Shown: positions 1 through 5,622 of the stretch, in pieces
How positions within the stretch are numbered: position 1 is the first letter of the stretch
How the letters are laid out: the number at the start of each line of letters is the position of its first letter
Assembly (NCBI GenBank): GCA_021785155.1
Contig: JAJYGE010000595.1
Coordinates: 1 to 8,087, forward strand
From: Planctomycetota bacterium
Lineage (GTDB): Bacteria; Planctomycetota; Phycisphaerae; WQYP01
Length of the DNA stretch: 8,087 nucleotides
Direction: 5' to 3'
Position numbers and translations under genes: made by a program
The notes under the pieces: model-generated
Seen by the model: only the letters and a program-made list of their open reading frames with translations
What the model was told of the DNA's origin: nothing
Database searches by the model: none

Positions 1-2
1 CG

Positions 3-1232
3 GCCCGGAATCTCTATGACTACATTGAACTTGAAAGGCTGGAATCGGAATACAGCATTCCGTTCATCTCCACCAGCCAGCCCACCGACAATAGCCCGGC
101 TGGGAGAATGATGCGGCGGCAATTGGCCATGTTCGCCAGTTACACCACGGAACAGCAAGGGTTGGATGTACGGGAGGGTCATGCCCGGAGAGTGCAGAGC
201 GGATTATTCTGCGGTGCTGCGCCCTACGGATACCGGAATATCCGAATTGATGGCCGGGGGTTGATTGAAGTGGATGACCAACAGGCGGAGAAAGTTAAAC
301 GTCTTTTTCAGATGTACGCCTATGAAAACCACACCATTGACAGTATGCGTAAGAAGCTGGAAGCGGAGAATATCACGTACATTGATACCATGCCTCAATG
401 GACACGCAGCAAAGTGCATTCCATTCTGCGGGATCGGGCATACATCGGAGAAGTACGGTACCAAGACCAATGGTATGCCGGGAAGCATAAGCCCTTGGTG
501 GATCGGGCCACATTTGACCGTGTACAGGTTCTGCTGGGCGGCAAGCGATACCAGGGCCATGATCTCACCTATGCGGGCAGCTTAATTCTCTGCGGGCACT
601 GTGGCGCGGTGATTACCGGGGAATCGGTGACGAAAAAGAAAACGGGCCGGGAATACGTCTATTACCGATGCAGCAAGTACACCACGCCGGGCCATCCACG
701 CATTCGCCTGACGGAACAGGCCTTGGACTTGCAGGTTCTCGCCCTGTTTGATCGCATACGCCTGCCCGATGATCTACGGCACTGGTTCCAACAATGCCTG
801 CTGGCGTGGTCTAAACAGCAGCGGAGCGAAACGGAAGATACGGCCAAGGAATTACACCGGCAGATTGCGCAGGTCAAGCAATTACGTGATCGACTATTGA
901 ACTTGCGAATGATGGAAGAAATCACCACGGATACCTATGCGGCCAAGGATACCGAATTGCGGGATCGCCTGGCGAGTCTGGAATTACAAGTACAGGCCCA
1001 AAGTCGGGGCCGGGATGAACACGGGGATTTGGCGTTAAAAGTGTTTGAACTTTCACAAAGCCTGAAAGATAAATGGGTTACAGCGGAAAGTCAGGAAAAA
1101 CGGCAGTTACTGGAAATTGTTTGTTTGAACTTGACACTAAAAGAAGAAAAGATTGATTTTTCAATGAGAAAACCCTTTGATGTCCTCACCAAAGGGCTTG
1201 TTTCTCCAGATAATCGGGGCGACAGGATTTGA
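3..1232 (+). CDS. Serine recombinase (resolvase–recombinase–zinc ribbon), 5' partial, ends inside tRNA-Pro
   Basis: Site-specific DNA recombinase of the large serine family, which inserts or excises mobile elements through a serine-DNA covalent intermediate. The frame is open from the left edge, giving 409 visible residues. The catalytic serine and roughly the first 70-100 residues lie outside the window. The visible start (RNLYDYIELERLE, then SPAGRMMRRQLAMFASY) matches the end of the resolvase catalytic domain and its long helix. The recombinase DNA-binding domain follows, beginning around VREGHARRVQSGLF and APYGYRN, and including TRSKVHSILRDRAYIGEVRY. Next come a zinc ribbon (CGHC, then YYRCS and PGHPRIRL, with a histidine where a fourth cysteine is usual), a charged coiled-coil-like segment of about 80 residues, and a short tail. 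An internal ATG at 108 is not a credible start because homologous sequence continues upstream. The last five codons and the TGA are the complement of the tRNA 3' end. This suggests that the gene lies at the edge of an integrated element. The family is confident; the exact target specificity is unknown. Confidence 0.93.
   Translation, partial: ARNLYDYIELERLESEYSIPFISTSQPTDNSPAGRMMRRQLAMFASYTTEQQGLDVREGHARRVQSGLFCGAAPYGYRNIRIDGRGLIEVDDQQAEKVKRLFQMYAYENHTIDSMRKKLEAENITYIDTMPQWTRSKVHSILRDRAYIGEVRYQDQWYAGKHKPLVDRATFDRVQVLLGGKRYQGHDLTYAGSLILCGHCGAVITGESVTKKKTGREYVYYRCSKYTTPGHPRIRLTEQALDLQVLALFDRIRLPDDLRHWFQQCLLAWSKQQRSETEDTAKELHRQIAQVKQLRDRLLNLRMMEEITTDTYAAKDTELRDRLASLELQVQAQSRGRDEHGDLALKVFELSQSLKDKWVTAESQEKRQLLEIVCLNLTLKEEKIDFSMRKPFDVLTKGLVSPDNRGDRI
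1173..1196 (-). terminator. Hairpin terminator for tRNA-Pro transcript, inside recombinase frame
   Basis: Read on the minus strand, a perfect 7-bp stem CCCTTTG / CAAAGGG with a 10-base loop is followed directly by TTTTCTC. It lies about 17 bases past the tRNA 3' end. This is the form of a rho-independent terminator, with a rather long loop and only four consecutive Ts. The plus-strand side is also T-rich (CTTGTTTCT), so it might act in both directions. The plus-strand copy would fall before the recombinase stop codon. Confidence 0.5.
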
Positions 1233-1288
1233 ACCTGCGACTTCCTGGTCCCAAACCAGGCGCTCTAGCCAGGCTGAGCTACGCCCCG
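1214..1288 (-). tRNA. tRNA-Pro (anticodon UGG)
   Basis: The minus strand folds into a complete 75-base cloverleaf. The acceptor stem CGGGGCG / CGCCCCG pairs perfectly with discriminator A. The D-stem is GCTC / GAGC with loop AGCCTGGCTA. The anticodon stem is CCTGG / CCAGG with loop TTTGGGA, which puts TGG at positions 34-36 (proline). The variable loop is AAGTC. The T-stem is GCAGG / CCTGT with loop TTCAAAT. The C1-G72 pair is characteristic of bacterial tRNA-Pro. CCA is not encoded, since the genomic bases after the discriminator are TTA. The 3' terminal 19 bases overlap the end of the convergent recombinase frame, as expected if this gene is the integration target and was left intact by insertion. 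Confidence 0.97.
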
Positions 1289-1581
1289 TTGATACTTTGG
1301 CCTTAACCAAATGTCACACCGTTTTTTTCAAGCCCGGCCTGTTACGGAACGGGGCAAACGGCGGAATTTGGTCCGCATAATGTACTTAATTTACCCGATT
1401 TGGCGCGAAGGTACAAAGGTTGCCTGCTGGAATTTCAAGCCGAGGGGGATGGGGCGGTACGATTGGCGGAGTTATTTCACTTGCGCCGCGTAAGGGCGGT
1501 GCATGATTTAAGTGGGGCGTCGCGGCGGCATGTATGTCAAATCGGCCACGTGGCGAAACCGAAGATTGTCCGTGCAGGCCA
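1289..1581. other. Intergenic stretch without a supported gene
   Basis: This segment lies between the tRNA 5' end and the stop of the XRE regulator. Short open frames exist on both strands, but none has a ribosome binding site with recognisable protein sequence. The only structure seen is a small inverted repeat, GCGGA / TCCGC at 1361-1376, with a 6-base loop. No clear intrinsic terminator for the regulator gene was found here. It may hold the tRNA promoter and degraded sequence; nothing else can be assigned. Confidence 0.5.
1303..1331 (-). promoter_or_regulatory. Possible promoter of tRNA-Pro
   Basis: On the minus strand a TTGAAA (1326-1331) stands 17 bases before GGTTAA (1303-1308), which would start transcription a few bases ahead of the tRNA 5' end at 1288. 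The -35 box is good and the -10 box is poor, so this is tentative. Confidence 0.3.
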
Positions 1582-1917
1582 TCAATTGGGGCCGGGCTTC
1601 GGCACAACGCGGCTTCCGGATTTTTCCGGCATTTCGCCGACGATGTAGTTTAAGCTCAGAACATTAAAATCCGCAGGCTCGCCGCGAATCAGCCATAGCA
1701 ACGGCACACCGCTGATTTTGGCCGCTAAATCCAGCACTTCGACCGGAGGCACCCGCCCTTTTTCGTAATAATTGTAAGTGGAAGGTGACAAGCCCAGTAA
1801 AAATGCGAAACGGGACTGTCCACGACGGCCACACACCTGCGTCCGCACCTGCTTAAGCCGCTCGCAAATCAGGGCATAATTGCCCCCCAGCCCCGTTTGA
1901 GGAACCAGCACGTTCAT
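1582..1917 (-). CDS. Small XRE/Cro-C1-type helix-turn-helix regulator
   Basis: A 111-residue protein, probably a DNA-binding transcriptional regulator acting in the cytoplasm. Residues about 17-80 fit the five-helix XRE fold. RLKQVRTQVC forms helix 1, GQSRFAFLLGLSPSTYNYYEKG contains the helix-turn-helix with the typical SxSTYxxYExGR-like recognition segment, and LDLAAKISGVPLLWLIRGE forms the last helices. The N-terminal ~16 residues and C-terminal ~30 residues (to VVPKPGPN) are not recognised. The ATG at 1915-1917 is preceded by AAAGGAG with 6-base spacing, which fixes the start. A promoter and a palindrome sit just upstream, consistent with autoregulation. No partner gene adjoins it: the tRNA lies beyond its 3' end and the kinase gene is transcribed toward its promoter region on the same strand. 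Target genes and signal are unknown. The fold assignment is confident, the biological role is not. Confidence 0.85.
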   Translation of the reverse strand: MNVLVPQTGLGGNYALICERLKQVRTQVCGRRGQSRFAFLLGLSPSTYNYYEKGRVPPVEVLDLAAKISGVPLLWLIRGEPADFNVLSLNYIVGEMPEKSGSRVVPKPGPN

Positions 1918-1923
1918 GGCACG

Positions 1924-1930
1924 CTCCTTT
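1924..1930 (-). promoter_or_regulatory. Ribosome binding site of the XRE regulator
   Basis: AAAGGAG on the minus strand, 6 bases before the ATG at 1917. It is the best Shine-Dalgarno sequence in the window and decides the start of the regulator gene. Confidence 0.8.
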
Positions 1931-1935
1931 CAATG

Positions 1936-1954
1936 TCCGCAAAGCACCTGCGGA
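1936..1954. promoter_or_regulatory. Inverted repeat at the regulator's transcription start; candidate operator
   Basis: Perfect 6-bp arms TCCGCA / TGCGGA are separated by 7 bases. The repeat begins immediately downstream of the predicted -10 box and covers the expected +1 position. It could be an operator for the XRE protein or a 5' leader hairpin just ahead of the ribosome binding site. Only its position and symmetry support it. Confidence 0.4.
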
Positions 1955-1955
1955 A

Positions 1956-1984
1956 ATTATTGCCTTGACCGCTTCAGATAACAA
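1956..1984 (-). promoter_or_regulatory. Sigma-70-like promoter of the XRE regulator
   Basis: On the minus strand, TTGTTA (1979-1984) and AATAAT (1956-1961) are separated by exactly 17 bases. They match consensus at 4/6 and 5/6 positions. The implied start near 1949 gives a leader of about 30 bases ending in a good ribosome binding site. Confidence 0.5.
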
Positions 1985-2115
1985 GCACTGAAACTGGTCT
2001 GATACAACAACGCAAGGCAGCCCCTCCCATCCTTCAGATTGGCACCATGAAACCTCAATCTATCGGGTTTCAAAACCATTGGACTGTCCATCCATCTGGA
2101 ACCTGCTTTACAATT

Positions 2116-2163
2116 CGGTACCTGAACTGTTGCCGCGGCTGCAAAGCCGCAGGAGTTGTACCG
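2116..2163. repeat. Compound stem-loop just past the kinase stop codon
   Basis: Outer arms CGGTAC / GTACCG (2116-2121, 2158-2163) and AACT / AGTT (2125-2128, 2154-2157) enclose an inner perfect stem GCGGCT / AGCCGC (2135-2140, 2145-2150). The inner loop is GCAA in the plus-strand sense. It begins one base after the kinase stop codon on the minus strand. It lacks a T-run on that side, so it is not a standard intrinsic terminator. A 3'-end stabilising or rho-assisted structure is possible. Confidence 0.45.
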
Positions 2164-2164
2164 G

Positions 2165-3205
2165 TTAACTGTGAACCAACTTCATAAGCCGATCCGCATG
2201 TTCCTGCACCCATTTTACTTTCCTCTCAATCATTTTCAAGAACCCGAATCCTTCGATTCTTCCAAATGACCCCGTAGCGGCAATATGAAACGCGCTCTCG
2301 GCCACCATCGCTTCGACCATGAGCCAAGGCACAGCCTGCAATTCCGCCACGCTTATCATATCAACAGAATCATATCCGTGCATAAAACGTTCAAACCGGG
2401 CTTCGTCCACATGGTCCGGCCAGGTCGCCGGGTCATCACCACCGCCGATGATGGAAAACTGCAAAACGCCGTTGGCTAAATCGACGATGCGCTGCTGCAG
2501 GCGGGCGGAATCATAGTCAATAACCGCCACAACCTTTTTATTCCGGAACAGCATATTGCCCGGGTGCCAATCACAGTGAACGATCTGCATCGGCCAGTCC
2601 GGCAGGCCCAAGGCGTTTACCTTCGCCGCCGCTTCAACATACCCTGCCCGCAAGACTTCGAGAATACCATTGACCTGCCCCGCCTGGGCGGGAAGAAAAC
2701 TTTCCCGACTGAATGTCACTGGAATCTGATCAATACTGTTTCCGATATGCTTGGAATTGTGGTAGCTTCCGGTTGGCGGCTCATATTCCGGGGTGTAATC
2801 ACGTAACAATTTATGGTACAAGGCCAAAATTCGTCCGGAATCCTGCGTGGCTTCCGGAGAATTGTCATATCCAGTCCCGCGGATATATTCGAAAAGTTCA
2901 TAGATCGTACTGCCAAGCTGCAGCATGGAGTTATTGTCCCGCCGGGTGCCTATGAGATGTGGTAACGGAAACTGTTTTTCCGCCAGATATAACTGAATGG
3001 CGTGGCAAAATGCCACCTTAAATGGATCATCCTTACCGCGGGCCCGACGTTTCAGCAGATAATCTCCCTTTTCGGCCCGAATCAGAAGTTTTGGAGCTTT
3101 CCGTGAACCGCGCGCATATTCCTTAATGGTGCTTATAGCACCAATGTCATAATGACTTAGCACCACGGCAAGTTCTTCAGTCTCAAATTTTTCGCGTTCA
3201 CTCAT
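2165..3205 (-). CDS. APH/choline-kinase-fold phosphotransferase, substrate unknown
   Basis: A 346-residue cytoplasmic ATP-dependent kinase of the aminoglycoside phosphotransferase / homoserine kinase II family. KGDYLLKRRARG holds the ATP-contacting lysine (about K52). HCDWHPGN (about 210-217) is the Brenner motif with catalytic Asp212 and Asn217. VIDYDSA (Asp230) is the metal-binding DFD-like motif. A C-terminal helical lobe supplies the substrate pocket. All key residues are intact, so it should be active. The substrate cannot be read from sequence: small hydroxylated metabolites (sugars, homoserine, choline-like compounds) are typical, and drug resistance is not implied. The frame also allows an ATG at 3256 (17 residues longer). 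I prefer 3205 because the extra residues look non-conserved and a TTGACA promoter overlaps the longer start. Neither start has a clear ribosome binding site. It follows lpxI on the same strand. Confidence 0.85.
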   Translation of the reverse strand: MSEREKFETEELAVVLSHYDIGAISTIKEYARGSRKAPKLLIRAEKGDYLLKRRARGKDDPFKVAFCHAIQLYLAEKQFPLPHLIGTRRDNNSMLQLGSTIYELFEYIRGTGYDNSPEATQDSGRILALYHKLLRDYTPEYEPPTGSYHNSKHIGNSIDQIPVTFSRESFLPAQAGQVNGILEVLRAGYVEAAAKVNALGLPDWPMQIVHCDWHPGNMLFRNKKVVAVIDYDSARLQQRIVDLANGVLQFSIIGGGDDPATWPDHVDEARFERFMHGYDSVDMISVAELQAVPWLMVEAMVAESAFHIAATGSFGRIEGFGFLKMIERKVKWVQEHADRLMKLVHS

Positions 3206-3245
3206 GATTTTCGCCGCTAATATAACACGCGGTTTCCTATTGATG

Positions 3246-3273
3246 ATGGTAATCATGGCCGTCTATATGTCAA
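3246..3273 (-). promoter_or_regulatory. Possible promoter of the APH-fold kinase
   Basis: On the minus strand a consensus TTGACA (3268-3273) lies 16 bases before TACCAT (3246-3251, 4/6 match). Transcription would begin near 3239, leaving a leader of about 34 bases before the ATG at 3205. If real, it excludes the longer start at 3256 for this transcript. Confidence 0.35.
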
Positions 3274-3309
3274 ATGAGGGCCAATAAAAAACCGTTCCGG
3301 ATCAATTAA

Positions 3310-3344
3310 CCCCCCACCGACAACAATTTTGTTGAATTTTGGGG
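3310..3344 (-). terminator. Weak stem-loop downstream of lpxI
   Basis: Directly past the lpxI stop the minus strand reads CCCC, then a CAACA / TGTTG hairpin with AAAT loop, then a run of six Gs that could pair with the CCCC. A run of six Ts (minus strand) occurs further on, around 3286-3291, after a weak CCG-GAA-CGG stem. This could attenuate read-through from lpxI into the kinase gene, but neither stem is strong. Confidence 0.2.
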
Positions 3345-4202
3345 TCAGGACCGGTCAGTCACCCGGCCAATGACCGCAATATTCAACTTGTCCGCGAGCT
3401 TCAGCAAGTCAGGCTTATCGAGCATAATAGTCCGCCCCGCTTCCACCACCACTGCCGCCGCCCCGAACTTTTTAAGTCTTTCAATGGTTGCCGGGCCAAT
3501 TGTCGGCACATCGAAACGCATATCCTGATTGGGATTACTGGATTTACACAGCACCCACCCACCGCGTTTACACAGTGCGCCGGCCCGCTCAATCATACGA
3601 TCCGTCCCCTCTACCGCTTCCACCGCGATAATTTCCCGGTCTTTGCATGCCAGACTCTGACCAATCAAAAGCGTGTTGACCTGCCGCAGCAACGGCCATG
3701 CAAAATCCACATCCGCGGCAATATCCGCACCAGGCCGGCCATGCGTCATCACGCCGGGGGAAGCCAGTAAGTCGGGTATATATGGCAACGCATCCATTAT
3801 TTCCACTCCACCACTGGCCAGTTCATCCGCGACCGCCCGCAGCAACCGATCGCTGCGTTTGTCATGCCGCAATCGTACCAGCCACAGCCGCGCTGTGCGC
3901 CAGTCCGGCATATATCTGAACATGTAAAAGCGATCATACATTCTTTCCTTCGCCACACGCCCCACCATCACCGTTCGCGTTGCCGCATGGCGGCGCAATA
4001 CACGAATCCATTGGTTCAGACGAATTAATCCCACGCGTTTGAACACATCGCATATTGCCGCGAGTTCCTCTTCACGGCTCTGCCCGGAGAGTCCCAGGCA
4101 AATCACCGGATGGCCGGCCGCTTTAAGCCCGCGGGCCACGGCAATGGGAAGCGTGCCCTGCCCGGCAATCAAACCAATCGGCTCCGCGTCAGGCAGGGGC
4201 AT
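3345..4202 (-). CDS. lpxI: UDP-2,3-diacylglucosamine pyrophosphatase LpxI (DUF1009)
   Basis: Hydrolyses UDP-2,3-diacylglucosamine to lipid X (2,3-diacylglucosamine 1-phosphate) and UMP, the fourth step of lipid A synthesis at the inner face of the membrane. It replaces LpxH in many bacteria. At 285 residues it is full length for the family. The N-terminal domain opens with IGLIAGQGTLPIAVARGLKA, typical of LpxI. The C-terminal DUF1009 domain carries AVEAVEGTDRMI (about 193-204) and NPNQDMRFDVPTIGPATI (about 223-240). An Asp in that last segment (Asp227 or Asp231) probably corresponds to the catalytic Asp of characterised LpxI; I infer this without an alignment. The ATG at 4202 has AGGGG eight bases upstream, and the gene starts inside hisD (14-base overlap), indicating translational coupling. 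No other lpx gene is visible; in many genomes lpxI sits with lpxA, lpxB or fabZ, so this setting is different. Confidence 0.93.
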   Translation of the reverse strand: MPLPDAEPIGLIAGQGTLPIAVARGLKAAGHPVICLGLSGQSREEELAAICDVFKRVGLIRLNQWIRVLRRHAATRTVMVGRVAKERMYDRFYMFRYMPDWRTARLWLVRLRHDKRSDRLLRAVADELASGGVEIMDALPYIPDLLASPGVMTHGRPGADIAADVDFAWPLLRQVNTLLIGQSLACKDREIIAVEAVEGTDRMIERAGALCKRGGWVLCKSSNPNQDMRFDVPTIGPATIERLKKFGAAAVVVEAGRTIMLDKPDLLKLADKLNIAVIGRVTDRS

Positions 4203-5553
4203 TTTGCGGTCCCCTGTCTTTTAACCTTGCCCGAACGGAGCGGGCATGGGCGTCAAAGCCTTCGGTACGGGCAAAATCACAAATGGCCCCCGCAACGGCC
4301 CGCAACGACAGAGCATCAAATTCCACGATGCTGATGCGCTTACGGAAACTCTCGGCGGAAAGCCCGCTGAAAAATCGCCCGGTGCCGGAAGTCGGTAATA
4401 CATGCGACGGCCCGGCCAGATAATCCCCGGCCGCCACCGGTGTATGCGGCCCGATGAAAATGGCCCCGGCATTATGAATTTTGGCGGCATGACCACGGGG
4501 GTCACGTGTGGTAATCTGTAAATGTTCGGGGGCAAAATCATTGACCAACTGGAGTGCGGAAGCCATATCGGCGGTGACAATTAAGGCACTGGCGTATTCC
4601 AATGCCCTGGTGGTCAAATCCCGGCGCGGAAGCAGGGTCAGTTGGGATTCCAACTCCAATTGAACGTGTTTTGCCAGGTCCAGACTGGCGGTAATCAGAA
4701 GACAACTGCCCGGCGCGTGCTCCGCCTGCGCCAGAAGTTCCGCAGCCACCGCGCCGGCATCCGCCGAATCATCCGCCAACACAATGACTTCACTGGGACC
4801 GGCAAAACTGTCGATATCCACAATTCCAAAAAGTTCCTTCTTGGCCAATTGGACGTAACTGTTTCCCGGTCCGACAATTTTATCAACCGCCGCAATACGA
4901 GTGGTGCCAAACGCCAGTCCCGCCACCGCCTGCGGGCCGCCAATGGCATACACTTCCTGTATCCCCAGCCGCCCGGCAGCGGCCAGTACCGCCGGAGCCA
5001 CCGCTCCGCCGCGCATGGGACTGGCGATACAAATACTTTGCACTCCCGCCACTTGGGCGGGAACCACCGTCATAACCACCGTGGACGGGTACGCGCCTGC
5101 CCCACCGGGCACATAAACCCCCACACGATTGAGCGGCTGGTAGCGCACCGCTAACATGGCCGAATCACTTCCTGCGCCAAGAGGCTGAATCGGTGCCGGT
5201 GCCGTCGGCAACATTGCCTGCTGATATCGCCGAACATTGGAGATGGACATATCCAGAGCTGAAAGAAACGTCGCGTCCGCCGCATTGACCGCGGCATCGA
5301 TATCCCGTTGTGGAACGCGCAGAGTTTCCAGTGAAAAGGCGGGATTATCAAAACGCCGTGTATAGTCGAGAATCGCGTCATCGCCCCGGCTGCGTACATC
5401 GGCAATAATGCGCTGCACCTGAGTGGCCAGACTGTCCGGCTGGGCATCAAGGCCGGCCAAAAGCAACGGTGCCAGCGACAAGCGCGCTTTGATCTGGGAA
5501 AGTTTTTCCTGTCCGTCGGACTGATCCGCCCGGACAATCGGGATCACTCGCAT
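4189..5553 (-). CDS. hisD: Histidinol dehydrogenase HisD
   Basis: NAD-dependent zinc enzyme that oxidises L-histidinol to L-histidine by way of histidinaldehyde, the last two steps of histidine synthesis. From the ATG at 5553 it has 454 residues, near the usual 430-450. All known active-site positions are present: zinc ligands Gln276 and His279 in LLAQAEHAPGS, Asp377 in GDYLAGPSHVLPT and His436 in DAHARSVRAR, and the catalytic pair Glu343-His344 in NDFAPEHL. The cofactor-side motifs YVPGGAGAYPSTV and DKIVGPGNSYVQLAK are also intact. A GTG at 5565 would add four residues, but GGAG directly abuts it; the same GGAG is 11 bases from the ATG, so I favour the ATG. No other his gene is visible. It lies about 70 bases after hrpB and overlaps lpxI at its 3' end. 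Confidence 0.97.
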   Translation of the reverse strand: MRVIPIVRADQSDGQEKLSQIKARLSLAPLLLAGLDAQPDSLATQVQRIIADVRSRGDDAILDYTRRFDNPAFSLETLRVPQRDIDAAVNAADATFLSALDMSISNVRRYQQAMLPTAPAPIQPLGAGSDSAMLAVRYQPLNRVGVYVPGGAGAYPSTVVMTVVPAQVAGVQSICIASPMRGGAVAPAVLAAAGRLGIQEVYAIGGPQAVAGLAFGTTRIAAVDKIVGPGNSYVQLAKKELFGIVDIDSFAGPSEVIVLADDSADAGAVAAELLAQAEHAPGSCLLITASLDLAKHVQLELESQLTLLPRRDLTTRALEYASALIVTADMASALQLVNDFAPEHLQITTRDPRGHAAKIHNAGAIFIGPHTPVAAGDYLAGPSHVLPTSGTGRFFSGLSAESFRKRISIVEFDALSLRAVAGAICDFARTEGFDAHARSVRARLKDRGPQNAPA

Positions 5554-5570
5554 GGCATCCAGCACTCCAA

Positions 5571-5590
5571 TTTTACACGGTAAAAGTATA
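5571..5590 (-). promoter_or_regulatory. Inverted repeat and TATACT element upstream of hisD
   Basis: TTTTAC-ACG-GTAAAA (5571-5585) is a perfect 6-bp inverted repeat with a 3-base centre, placed 17 bases before the hisD ATG. Partly overlapping it, TATACT (5585-5590, minus strand) resembles a -10 box, but no convincing -35 box stands at the right distance. It may be an operator for the hisD-lpxI unit or a coincidence of AT-rich sequence. Confidence 0.3.
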
Positions 5591-5607
5591 ACGTTTTTCA
5601 GTCTGGA

Positions 5608-5620
5608 TCGCGCGGCGCGA
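5608..5620 (-). other. Short GC hairpin after hrpB
   Basis: TCGCG-CGG-CGCGA forms a compact stem just past the hrpB stop codon. On the minus strand no T-run follows, so it is not a clear terminator and read-through from hrpB into hisD remains possible. Confidence 0.25.
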
Positions 5621-5622
5621 CA

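Noticed and set aside
1177..1380. Open frame on the plus strand giving a peptide with GFEPATSWSQTRRSS
   Set aside because: This is the antisense translation of the tRNA-Pro gene, a recurring false protein in databases. The sequence is explained by the cloverleaf.
1597..1640. CCGGA-AAAA-TCCGG-like hairpin near the end of the XRE gene as a terminator
   Set aside because: The stem is only 5 bp, lies within the coding sequence and has no following T-run on the minus strand.
1386..1648. Short open frames on both strands between the tRNA and the XRE regulator (73 and 82 codons)
   Set aside because: No recognisable domain and low-complexity Pro/Arg/His-rich composition. The plus-strand one also runs antisense into the regulator gene.
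1972..2039. CTTCAGAT occurring twice in the spacer upstream of the XRE gene
   Set aside because: An 8-base repeat at 60-base distance with no further matching flanks is near chance expectation. No CRISPR-like or iteron periodicity was seen.
2165..3205. Antibiotic resistance gene (aminoglycoside phosphotransferase)
   Set aside because: Only general APH-fold motifs are present. The housekeeping context and lack of recognisable resistance-family sequence argue for a metabolic kinase.
3339..3770. 143-codon open frame on the plus strand
   Set aside because: Antisense to the conserved C-terminal domain of lpxI and rich in His, Arg and Pro without a domain pattern.
4642..5154. 170-codon open frame on the plus strand
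   Set aside because: Lies wholly antisense to hisD, whose active-site motifs are intact. Its composition (Arg, His, Gly, Thr rich) is that of a shadow frame.
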